Origin: Rhodoferax sp.
GTDB taxonomy: Bacteria > Pseudomonadota > Gammaproteobacteria > Burkholderiales > Burkholderiaceae
NCBI GenBank assembly: GCA_020048295.1
Contig: JAIFMT010000077.1
Coordinates: 1 to 5,231, forward strand
Length of the DNA stretch: 5,231 nt
Reading direction: 5' to 3'
The translations under genes were made by a program, and so were the position numbers. Each line of letters starts with the position of its first letter. Within the stretch, counting starts at the first letter, position 1. Shown here one piece after another: positions 1 through 5,231 of the stretch. The notes below the pieces were generated by a model. That model saw only the letters and a list, made by a program, of their open reading frames with translations, was not told where the DNA came from and searched no databases.

Positions 1-420
1 CTGGCCGGGTTTGACTATGTGATGGACATGCAAACCGAGCGCGGTGACGGCACCGAACTGTTTTATGCCCGCTGCGCCGTGTTGCACGCGGCGCGCGTGG
101 CCAAGATTGATGCGTTTGACGTGGTGTTTCCCGATGTCAACGACGAAGCCGGCTTTTTGAAAGAGGTGGATTTGATCCGCCGGCTGGGCTTTAACGGCAA
201 GTCGCTGATCAACCCGCGCCAGATCGAGCTGCTGCACAACGCCTACGCGCCCACCGAAGAAGAAGTGGACCACGCGCAGCGCGTGGTAGCCGCCGCTGAC
301 AAGGCTGAGCGCGAAGGGCTGGGCGTGATTGCGCTCAACGGCAAGATGATCGATGCCCCCATCGTTAACCACGCCCGGCGGGTGATCGCCAGCGCGCTGG
401 CTTCGGGTGTCCGGCAATGA
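1..420 (+). CDS. citE: Citrate lyase beta subunit (citryl-CoA/citryl-ACP lyase), C-terminal part; 5' end outside the window
   Basis: CitE cleaves citryl-ACP into oxaloacetate and acetyl-ACP inside the cytoplasmic citrate lyase complex (alpha, beta and ACP subunits). The reading frame is open from base 1 and ends at TGA 418-420, giving the last 139 residues of a protein that is usually about 290-300 residues. Visible family landmarks are AGFDYVMDM (visible residues 2-10), the [14 protein letters not shown] stretch that follows, [18 protein letters not shown], the [11 protein letters not shown] segment and [11 protein letters not shown] near the end. These agree closely with Klebsiella-type CitE recalled from memory, a member of the HpcH/HpaI aldolase/CitE superfamily. 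The catalytic N-terminal half is not visible. The stop overlaps the citF start by 4 nt (ATGA), indicating translational coupling. The alternative, a CitE-like malyl-CoA lyase paralogue, is unlikely because citF, citX and citG follow directly. Confidence 0.96.
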   Translation: MAGFDYVMDMQTERGDGTELFYARCAVLHAARVAKIDAFDVVFPDVNDEAGFLKEVDLIRRLGFNGKSLINPRQIELLHNAYAPTEEEVDHAQRVVAAADKAEREGLGVIALNGKMIDAPIVNHARRVIASALASGVRQ

Positions 421-1979
421 ATACGCAACAGGCGCACACCATGAACACCGCAGTGAACCCGCAACAGTTGCAAGAAATGCAATCCAACCCCGCCCTGCAA
501 GGCTTGCAGCCGTTTGCCGGGGCGCACGCTCACACGCCATATCTGGGCGACCTGCAGCAAAAATACACCCGCAAGATTGTGGACAGCGTGCAAGAGGCAG
601 TGCAACGTGTCGGATTGAGGGACGGCATGACGATCTCGTTCCATCATGGCTACCGCGAGGGCGACTGCTGCATCAACTCGGTAGTGCAAATACTCGCCGA
701 CATGGGCTTTAAAAACCTCACGCTGGCATCGTCGTCGCTGATGGCGTGCAACACGCCGCTGATTGCGCACATCAAGTCGGGCGTGATCCGGCGCATTTAC
801 ACCTCTGGCATGCGCGGCAAACTGGCCGAGGCGATTTCCAACGGCCTGATGGACGAGCCGGTGCACATCCACTCGCATGGCGGGCGTGCGCACCTGATCC
901 AGACCGGCGAAATTGCCATTGACGTGGCGTTTCTGGGCGTGTCGGCGTGCGACGAACTGGGCAACGCCAACGGGGTGAATGGCCGCTCGCGCTGCGGCTC
1001 GCTGGGCTACGCCATGGTCGATGCGCACTTTGCCCGCAACGTGGTCATGCTGACCGAAGAGCTGGTGCCGTTTCCCAACACGCCGGTGAGCATTTCGCAG
1101 GATCAGGTCGATTACATCGTCAAAGTCAAAGAGGTAGGCGACCCAAGCAAGATCAGCGTGGGTGCGGCGCGCGCCACCAGCGACCCGCGGGAGCTGCTGA
1201 TTGCGCGCCACGCCGCCGACGTGATCGAGCATTCGGGCTACTTTGTCGATGGTTTTTCGGTGCAGACCGGCTCGGGCGCTTCCAGCACGGCGGCGACCCG
1301 CTTCATGGAACACCGCATGCGCAAGAAAGGCATCACTGCCGCGTTTGCGCTGGGCGGCATCAGTGGCGGCATCGTCGATCTGCACAAAAAGGGCTTGATT
1401 GGCAAGCTCATCGACACCCAGAGTTTTGATGCCGAGGCCACCGAGTCGCTGCGCACCTCGCCCACGCACTTTGAGGTTTCGACCAACGAATACGCCAACC
1501 CGAGCTCCAAAGGCACGTTTTGCGACCGGGTTGATGTGGTGATCTTGAGCGCACTCGAAATTGATGTGGATTTCAACGTCAACGTGTTGACCGGCTCGGA
1601 CGGCATCATGCGCGGTGCCTCAGGCGGCCACAGCGACGTGGCAGCCGCGGCCAATCTGGCGATTGTGGTGGGCCCGCTGATTCGCAGCCGCATCCCCACC
1701 GTGGTGAAACACGTCACCACCGTGGTGACACCCGGCGAGTGCATCGGCGTGCTGGTCACCGACCACGGCATTGCCGTCAACCCGAACCGACCCGAGGTTG
1801 AACAGCGCCTGCGCGAGGCCGGCCTGCCCGTGGTGCCGATAGAGCAGTTGTACCAGCGCGCGTTACTGATCAGCGGCGAGCCTGCGCCCATCGACTTCCT
1901 GGACAAGGTGGTCGGTGTGGTGCGCTACCGCGACGGCACCGTGATCGACCTGGTGCGCCAGATCAAACCCTTAAACTGA
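417..1979 (+). CDS. citF: Citrate lyase alpha subunit (citrate:acetyl-ACP transferase)
   Basis: CitF exchanges the acetyl group on the citrate lyase ACP for citrate, forming citryl-ACP and acetate, as the first step of cytoplasmic citrate cleavage. The 520-residue product matches the usual length (about 505-515) with a slightly longer N-terminus. Family landmarks run end to end: [13 protein letters not shown] (71-83), [10 protein letters not shown] (98-107), [11 protein letters not shown] (128-138), [16 protein letters not shown] (150-165), [10 protein letters not shown] (194-203), [14 protein letters not shown] (257-270), [19 protein letters not shown] (378-396), GASGGHSD (400-407) and [14 protein letters not shown] (447-460). 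The start ATG at 417 overlaps the citE stop (ATGA). A second in-frame ATG at 441 also begins an M-N-T sequence and would remove eight residues. Neither has a strong Shine-Dalgarno sequence, so the coupled start at 417 is preferred. No truncation, frameshift or missing core motif was seen. Confidence 0.97.
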   Translation: MNTQQAHTMNTAVNPQQLQEMQSNPALQGLQPFAGAHAHTPYLGDLQQKYTRKIVDSVQEAVQRVGLRDGMTISFHHGYREGDCCINSVVQILADMGFKNLTLASSSLMACNTPLIAHIKSGVIRRIYTSGMRGKLAEAISNGLMDEPVHIHSHGGRAHLIQTGEIAIDVAFLGVSACDELGNANGVNGRSRCGSLGYAMVDAHFARNVVMLTEELVPFPNTPVSISQDQVDYIVKVKEVGDPSKISVGAARATSDPRELLIARHAADVIEHSGYFVDGFSVQTGSGASSTAATRFMEHRMRKKGITAAFALGGISGGIVDLHKKGLIGKLIDTQSFDAEATESLRTSPTHFEVSTNEYANPSSKGTFCDRVDVVILSALEIDVDFNVNVLTGSDGIMRGASGGHSDVAAAANLAIVVGPLIRSRIPTVVKHVTTVVTPGECIGVLVTDHGIAVNPNRPEVEQRLREAGLPVVPIEQLYQRALLISGEPAPIDFLDKVVGVVRYRDGTVIDLVRQIKPLN

Positions 1980-1983
1980 CAAC

Positions 1984-2538
1984 ATGATGATGACACCTTC
2001 GTTTGAAGCCAGCGGTGACCCGATCAGCCTGGCAAAAATGCTCGACCGGCGCGAAGCACGGCTGGCCACGCAGCAAACCTTGCTGCACCAGTTTGGCTGC
2101 ACGCTGGCGCAGCTCACCCTGGTCAACCCGGGCCCGGTCAAAGACACGGCACAAGCGCGCTTTGTGTTTGATCAGGGGCTGGGGGCGCTGCAAGAGGCCT
2201 TGATCCACGCCGGGTTTGCGGTGCTGGCGTTTAACGGCAGCTACTTTTCCACCGGCCCCGAGATGTTGATGGTTATTGATGCCGAGCCCTTGTCAGTCAA
2301 GCGCACCATGCTGCAACTAGAAGAGCAACATCCGCTCGGCCGGCTGTGGGACGTGGATGTGATTGACCCCAGCGGCAACAGCGTGTCGCGGCAACGGCTG
2401 GCGCTGCCGGCGCGCCTGTGCCTGCTGTGCGACCAGGCCGCCCACGCCTGCGCCCGCAGTGGCGCGCACGCGCTGCACGATTTGCAGCACGCCGTGGAGC
2501 ACAAGATCAATGCCTACCGCAGTAGCCTGGCGTATTAG
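1984..2538 (+). CDS. citX: Holo-ACP synthase CitX (apo-citrate lyase phosphoribosyl-dephospho-CoA transferase)
   Basis: CitX transfers the 2'-(5''-triphosphoribosyl)-3'-dephospho-CoA precursor made by CitG onto the serine of the citrate lyase carrier CitD, giving the holo-enzyme. The 184-residue product has the usual CitX length. Landmarks are LDRREARLATQQ (20-31), the VNPGPVKD element (47-54), the GPE site (91-93), EQHPLGRLWDVDVIDP (114-129) and a cysteine-containing C-terminal stretch from 142 to 162 with C146, C149 and C156. GRLWDVDV and the CLLC segment are the strongest identifiers. The gene begins 4 nt after the citF stop with three successive ATG codons (1984, 1987, 1990). No clear Shine-Dalgarno sequence precedes them, so coupling to citF termination is likely and the exact start is uncertain by up to two residues. 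Two positions that are basic in E. coli CitX (recalled) are Leu145 and Gly160 here. Confidence 0.94.
   Translation: MMMTPSFEASGDPISLAKMLDRREARLATQQTLLHQFGCTLAQLTLVNPGPVKDTAQARFVFDQGLGALQEALIHAGFAVLAFNGSYFSTGPEMLMVIDAEPLSVKRTMLQLEEQHPLGRLWDVDVIDPSGNSVSRQRLALPARLCLLCDQAAHACARSGAHALHDLQHAVEHKINAYRSSLAY
2496..2499 (+). promoter_or_regulatory. Ribosome binding site supporting the citG start inside citX
   Basis: GGAG lies inside the 3' end of citX, 10 nt before the ATG at 2510. It is the best Shine-Dalgarno match near an ATG in the citG frame. It supports starting citG within citX rather than at the far-upstream in-frame ATG at 2363. A competing purine-rich GAGGAG at 2555-2560 has no ATG, GTG or TTG at a suitable distance after it. 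Confidence 0.5.
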
Positions 2539-3424
2539 CGCGCCGCCCCGGGTTGAGGAGCTGGGCGCTGCGCTGGCCCGCCTGGCCAATGCGGCGCTGG
2601 TACGCGAGATGCGCCTGACCCCCAAACCGGGGCTGGTGGACCGGGCCAACTCTGGGGCCCATCAGGACATGGACCTGGCCACGTTTCGCGCCAGCGCGGC
2701 GGCCATTTCACCGTGGTTTTCGGTATTTTTCCAGCGCGGTGTGGCGCACAGCCAGCTTGCGCCAAGCGATTTTCTGGCCAGCCTGCGCGCCGACGGCATG
2801 GCCTGCGAGTGCGCCATGCTGCGCGCCACCGAGGGCATCAACACCCACAAAGGCAGTGTGTTTGCCTTTGGTCTGCTGTGCGCGGCAGGCGGGCGTCTCG
2901 CCGCGCGCGGCGCGGCGATGGACAGCGCCACGGTTTGCGCCGAGGTGGCTGCGATGTGTGCCGGCCTGGTCAACCGCGAGCTGTGCCAGGCCCGCAGCGT
3001 CCACAGTGCTGGCGAGCGGCTGTTTGCACAGCACGGCCTGACCGGTGCGCGCGGCGAGGCACAAAGCGGCTTTGCCACCGCACGCACTTACGGCGTGGCA
3101 CCGTACCGGCTGGCGTTGGCGCTCGGTCTGGATGAGGAGCGCGCGCTGCTGGAGACGCTGCTGCACCTGATGGCGCGCAACCCCGACACCAATCTGGTGG
3201 CGCGCGGCGGGCTGGCTGGGCTGGCCCTGGTGCAAAACCACGCCCGCCACCTGCTGCTGGGCCCGCTGCCAGCCACCGCCGTCAGAAAGCGCCAGCTGGA
3301 GGGCTTTGACCAGTTGCTGATCGCGCAGCATTTAAGCCCCGGCGGCAGTGCCGACCTGCTGGCGGTGAGCTGGTTTCTGGCCCGCCTGGACCAGGCGCAC
3401 GACCTGTCCCCCGATGAGTTTTAA
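2510..3424 (+). CDS. citG: Triphosphoribosyl-dephospho-CoA synthase
   Basis: CitG condenses ATP with 3'-dephospho-CoA, releasing adenine, to make the precursor of the citrate lyase prosthetic group that CitX attaches to CitD. From ATG 2510 the product has 304 residues, slightly above the usual 270-295. Landmarks are LTPKPGLVDRANSGAHQDM (36-54), DGMACECAMLRATEGINTHKGS (95-116), LTGARGEAQSG (177-187), a RNPDTNLVARGG segment (223-234) and LSPGGSADLL (275-284), all typical of CitG/MdcB. Start choice: the frame stays open upstream to an ATG at 2363, but that would read 49 residues of non-homologous, Cys/Arg-rich sequence inside citX. ATG 2510 gives a 29-nt overlap with citX and a nearby GGAG. The conserved part begins only around residue 28, so the first 25 or so residues are a poorly conserved extension. 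MdcB of malonate decarboxylase is the paralogous alternative, but the operon context decides for CitG. Confidence 0.93.
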   Translation: MPTAVAWRISAPPRVEELGAALARLANAALVREMRLTPKPGLVDRANSGAHQDMDLATFRASAAAISPWFSVFFQRGVAHSQLAPSDFLASLRADGMACECAMLRATEGINTHKGSVFAFGLLCAAGGRLAARGAAMDSATVCAEVAAMCAGLVNRELCQARSVHSAGERLFAQHGLTGARGEAQSGFATARTYGVAPYRLALALGLDEERALLETLLHLMARNPDTNLVARGGLAGLALVQNHARHLLLGPLPATAVRKRQLEGFDQLLIAQHLSPGGSADLLAVSWFLARLDQAHDLSPDEF

Positions 3425-3427
3425 GCC

Positions 3428-4021
3428 ATGCACGACCGCACCACGCTTCTGTGTCAGAACCTGCTGCGTGCGGCAGCGCAGCGCTTTGACTTTGTGCTGG
3501 TGCCGGGGCGCTTCAACAGCGGCCCCGAGCACTGGCAATCGCTGTGGCAGAAAAACCTGCCGATCTGGCAGCGCGTTGAGCAGCGCCACTGGAACGACCC
3601 CGACACGCACCGCCTGAATGGCTCGCTGCGCCGCCTGTTGGCCAGCTGCAAGCGCCCGGCGCTGCTGGTGGGGCACAGCCTGGGGGCCTTGGCATCGGTG
3701 TGCCTGGCCGCCGAGTTGCCACACAAGGTGGCCGGGGTGATGCTGGTGGCCCCGGCCGAGCCGGCCAAATTTCATGCTGAAGACGACGTGCCCTGTGCCG
3801 CCCTGGGTGTGCCCGGCCTGCTGGTGGCCAGCCACACCGACCCGTTCATGAGCTTTGCGCGCGCCGAGCATTGGGCCGGGCTGTGGGGCTGTGAGCTGAT
3901 TGACCTGGGCGAGGCCGGCCACATCAACGTCGATTCAGGCTTTGGCCCCTGGTGCTACGGCCTGGCGCTGCTGTGCCAGCTGGTCACCGAGATTGAGGCC
4001 GCAGGCAAGGTGCAGCCTTAG
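3428..4021 (+). CDS. RBBP9/YdeN-family alpha/beta serine hydrolase encoded at the end of the cit operon
   Basis: This 197-residue protein has the hallmarks of the small alpha/beta hydrolases of the RBBP9/YdeN (Ser_hydrolase) family. FVLVPGRFNSGPEHWQSLW (22-40) is the first strand and oxyanion-side loop. VGHSLGALAS (81-90) is the nucleophile elbow with Ser84. ASHTDPFMSF (134-143) carries the likely acid Asp138. GEAGHINVDSGFGPW (161-175) carries the catalytic His165. All three triad residues are present and the length is normal, so the enzyme should be active. No signal peptide or membrane segment is evident, implying a cytoplasmic enzyme. It starts 3 nt after the citG stop, with only a weak GATGAG (3413-3418) as ribosome site, so it is almost certainly co-expressed with citrate lyase. 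Its substrate is not known from sequence. A thioesterase or deacetylase role on citrate lyase is inference from position. It is not part of the standard citCDEFXG set. Confidence 0.87.
   Translation: MHDRTTLLCQNLLRAAAQRFDFVLVPGRFNSGPEHWQSLWQKNLPIWQRVEQRHWNDPDTHRLNGSLRRLLASCKRPALLVGHSLGALASVCLAAELPHKVAGVMLVAPAEPAKFHAEDDVPCAALGVPGLLVASHTDPFMSFARAEHWAGLWGCELIDLGEAGHINVDSGFGPWCYGLALLCQLVTEIEAAGKVQP
4018..4021. other. Overlapping stop codons of convergent operons
   Basis: The four bases TTAG hold both stops: TAG (4019-4021) ends the + strand hydrolase gene and TAA (4020-4018 on the - strand) ends oadB. There is no intergenic space. No GC-rich hairpin followed by a T-run is visible within about 60 bases on either strand, so any terminator must lie inside the opposing gene or be Rho-dependent. 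Confidence 0.9.
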
Positions 4022-5148
4022 CCGCCAGCCCGCATCAGCGCCAGCAGCACGCCGCCGGCCACCACGCTGGCGACCTGGCCGGCCGCGTTGGCACCCATGG
4101 CGTGCATCAGCAGGAAATTCTCAAAGTCTTCTTCATGGGCCACCCGCTGCACCACGCGCGCCGCCATCGGGAAGGCGCTGATCCCGGCGGCACCAATCAT
4201 CGGATTGACCTTGCCGCCGCTAAGCCAGTTGAGCACCTTGGCAAACAGCACGCCAGCGGCGGCATCAACGGCAAAGGCAATGATGCCCAGGATCAAAATC
4301 GCCAAGGTGCTGGTTTTCAGGAACTCGGAGCCGACCATGGTGGAACCAATGGCCAGGCCCAGAAACAGCGTCACCGCATTGGCAATTTCGCCCGCCGAAG
4401 CCTTGGTCAGCCGCTCGACCGCACCCGACTCCTTCATCAGATTGCCAAGCATCAGCATGCCGATCAGCGGGGTGGCAAACGGCACCAAGGTGCCCACCAG
4501 CACCGTCACCACCACCGGAAACATGATGCGTGTGCGCCGGCTGATCTTGCGCTGGCTGTAGGGCATGCGAATCTGCCGCTCTTTTTGTGTGGTCAGCAGG
4601 CGAATGATGGGCGGCAAGATGATCGGCACCAGCGACATGTAGCTATACGCAGCGACCGTGATGGGGCCAAGCATGTGCGGTGCCAGAATGCCGCTGACAT
4701 AAATGGAAGTGGGGCCGTCAATCGCGCCAATGATGCCAATCGAGGCGGCTTCAGGCGGCGTAAAACCCAGCAGCAGGGCAAAAATCAGCGTCATGAAAAT
4801 GCCAAACTGCCCTGCCGCCCCAAGCAACACCAGGCGCGGGTTTTCTAAGAGCGGGCCAAAGTCAGTCAAGGCACCAATGCCGACAAAGATCAGCAACGGA
4901 AACATCTCATTGGTAATGCCCATGTTGTAGAGCACTTTCAACATGCCGTCGTCGGCAATCAGCGGCGACAGGGGCAAGTTGGCCAGCAGGCAACCGGCTG
5001 CAATCGGCAGCAACAGCAAGGGCTCGTAGTCTTTGGCGATGGCCAGGTACATCAGCACAAACGACACGCCCATCATGAACAGCGACTGCCAGGTGACGTG
5101 GTTCACCCCTTTGAGCAATAGCCCAAGCGTTTCTTGGTCAATCATCAC
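4018..5148 (-). CDS. oadB: Sodium-pumping oxaloacetate decarboxylase beta subunit (OadB/GcdB/MmdB family)
   Basis: The beta subunit is the integral membrane part of the biotin-dependent Na+-translocating decarboxylases. It decarboxylates carboxybiotin and exports Na+. The 376-residue product is strongly hydrophobic, with roughly nine or more membrane spans. It carries AKDYEPLLLLPIAAG (38-52), GALTDFGPLLENPR (92-105), IGIIGAIDGPTSIY (137-150), AAYSYMSLVP (166-175), MLGNLMKESGAVERL (233-247) and NPMIGAAGISAFPMAARV (315-332). Residues reported as functional in Klebsiella OadB correspond to Asp144, Tyr170, Asn315, Gly319, Ser324 and Arg331, all present. It lacks the long insertion of the 433-residue Klebsiella protein, like the shorter GcdB/MmdB forms. 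The likely starts are GTG 5148 or the adjacent ATG 5145; AGGAG at 5159-5155 fits both. The cit context favours oxaloacetate as substrate. A glutaconyl-, methylmalonyl- or malonyl-type pump cannot be excluded from this subunit alone. Confidence 0.92.
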   Translation of the reverse strand: MMIDQETLGLLLKGVNHVTWQSLFMMGVSFVLMYLAIAKDYEPLLLLPIAAGCLLANLPLSPLIADDGMLKVLYNMGITNEMFPLLIFVGIGALTDFGPLLENPRLVLLGAAGQFGIFMTLIFALLLGFTPPEAASIGIIGAIDGPTSIYVSGILAPHMLGPITVAAYSYMSLVPIILPPIIRLLTTQKERQIRMPYSQRKISRRTRIMFPVVVTVLVGTLVPFATPLIGMLMLGNLMKESGAVERLTKASAGEIANAVTLFLGLAIGSTMVGSEFLKTSTLAILILGIIAFAVDAAAGVLFAKVLNWLSGGKVNPMIGAAGISAFPMAARVVQRVAHEEDFENFLLMHAMGANAAGQVASVVAGGVLLALMRAGG

Positions 5149-5231
5149 TCAGTTCTCCTGAAACCGGATGATCGCGTCACCGTGGTCAATGTTCTGACCC
5201 ACGGCAACACAGACCTCGGCCACGGTACCGG
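5149..5231 (-). CDS. Biotinyl-domain protein, C-terminal fragment (OadA alpha subunit or a separate biotin carrier); 5' end outside the window
   Basis: Reading the - strand inward from 5229, 26 codons (GTVAEVCVAVGQNI, then DHGDAIIRFQEN) run to TGA at 5151-5149. This is the second half of a biotinyl/lipoyl domain: the GTV-E-V-V---G--V--GD-I---- pattern that follows the AMKM biotinylation hairpin and ends the protein. The biotinylated lysine would lie just beyond the window edge. The stop codon abuts the oadB GTG with no gap, indicating an operon and translational coupling. In Na+-pumping oxaloacetate decarboxylases this domain is the C-terminus of OadA, the carboxyltransferase subunit that moves carboxyl from oxaloacetate to biotin. 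In glutaconyl-CoA, methylmalonyl-CoA and malonate pumps it is a small separate subunit. The fragment cannot tell these apart, so no symbol is given. Confidence 0.75.
   Translation of the reverse strand, partial: GTVAEVCVAVGQNIDHGDAIIRFQEN
5155..5159 (-). promoter_or_regulatory. Ribosome binding site of oadB
   Basis: On the - strand AGGAG ends 6 nt before GTG 5148-5146 and 9 nt before ATG 5145-5143. It lies inside the last codons of the upstream biotinyl gene. It is the clearest Shine-Dalgarno sequence in the window, so oadB may initiate independently as well as by coupling. Confidence 0.75.

Noticed and set aside
243..1469. A 408-codon open frame on the - strand, antisense to citE and citF
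   Set aside because: It lies opposite strongly conserved citE and citF, its product is rich in Arg, His, Ala and Val without recognisable motifs, and long antisense frames are expected in GC-rich coding DNA.
2121..2145. GC-rich near-palindrome (ACCCGGGCCCGGT core) inside citX
   Set aside because: It encodes the conserved NPGPVKD segment of CitX, has no following T-run and sits mid-gene, so it is explained by coding constraint.
2363..2509. Extended citG start at ATG 2363
   Set aside because: The 49 extra residues overlap citX, are Cys/Arg/Thr-rich and show no resemblance to CitG N-termini; ATG 2510 with GGAG is far more plausible.
2708..3331. A 207-codon - strand frame opposite citG
   Set aside because: It is antisense to conserved CitG motifs and has Gln/Arg/Ala-rich shadow composition.
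4579..4590. T-run (CTTTTTGTG) on the + strand as a possible terminator for the cit operon
   Set aside because: No stable hairpin is visible just upstream, it lies over 550 bases past the operon end, and the bases encode the charged QKERQ loop of OadB.
4102..4848. A 248-codon + strand open frame within oadB
   Set aside because: It is antisense to the well-supported oadB gene and has low-complexity, His/Gln/Arg-rich composition typical of a shadow frame.

Overview
The window is a compact, high-GC bacterial segment that is almost entirely coding. It carries the end of a citrate lyase (cit) operon on the + strand. On the - strand, facing it, is part of a sodium-pumping, biotin-dependent decarboxylase operon. 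Residue-level resemblance to Klebsiella and E. coli Cit proteins (compared from memory), the GC-rich codon use and the presence of an RBBP9/YdeN-type hydrolase suggest a proteobacterium. A Burkholderiales/Comamonadaceae-like betaproteobacterium is my best guess, but nothing in the window proves the taxon.

Layout, + strand: the C-terminal part of citE (1-420), citF (417-1979), citX (1984-2538), citG (start best placed at 2510, end 3424), and a small alpha/beta serine hydrolase (3428-4021). The spacings are -4, +4, -29 and +3 nt, so these five genes look like one translationally coupled transcript. Gene order citE-F-X-G matches the enterobacterial citCDEFXG order, so citC and citD are expected just before the window. 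- strand: oadB (5148-4018), preceded by the last 26 codons of a biotinyl-domain protein (5231-5149). The two operons meet tail to tail, with stop codons overlapping at 4018-4021 and no intergenic space.

How the genes work together: CitG makes the triphosphoribosyl-dephospho-CoA precursor. CitX transfers it to the acyl-carrier subunit CitD (outside the window). CitF swaps acetyl for citrate on that carrier, and CitE cleaves citryl-ACP to oxaloacetate plus acetyl-ACP. Oxaloacetate would then be decarboxylated by the membrane pump whose beta subunit is OadB, conserving energy as a sodium gradient. This is the logic of citrate fermentation.

The most interesting element is the hydrolase at the end of the cit operon. 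It has a complete Ser-Asp-His triad and no standard place in citrate lyase assembly. Citrate lyase is switched off in the betaproteobacterium Rubrivivax gelatinosus by a deacetylase (a thioesterase acting on the acetylated carrier), for which I know of no assigned gene. This hydrolase is a testable candidate. No RNA genes, mobile elements, CRISPR arrays, terminators or stretches over 300 bases without a gene were found.
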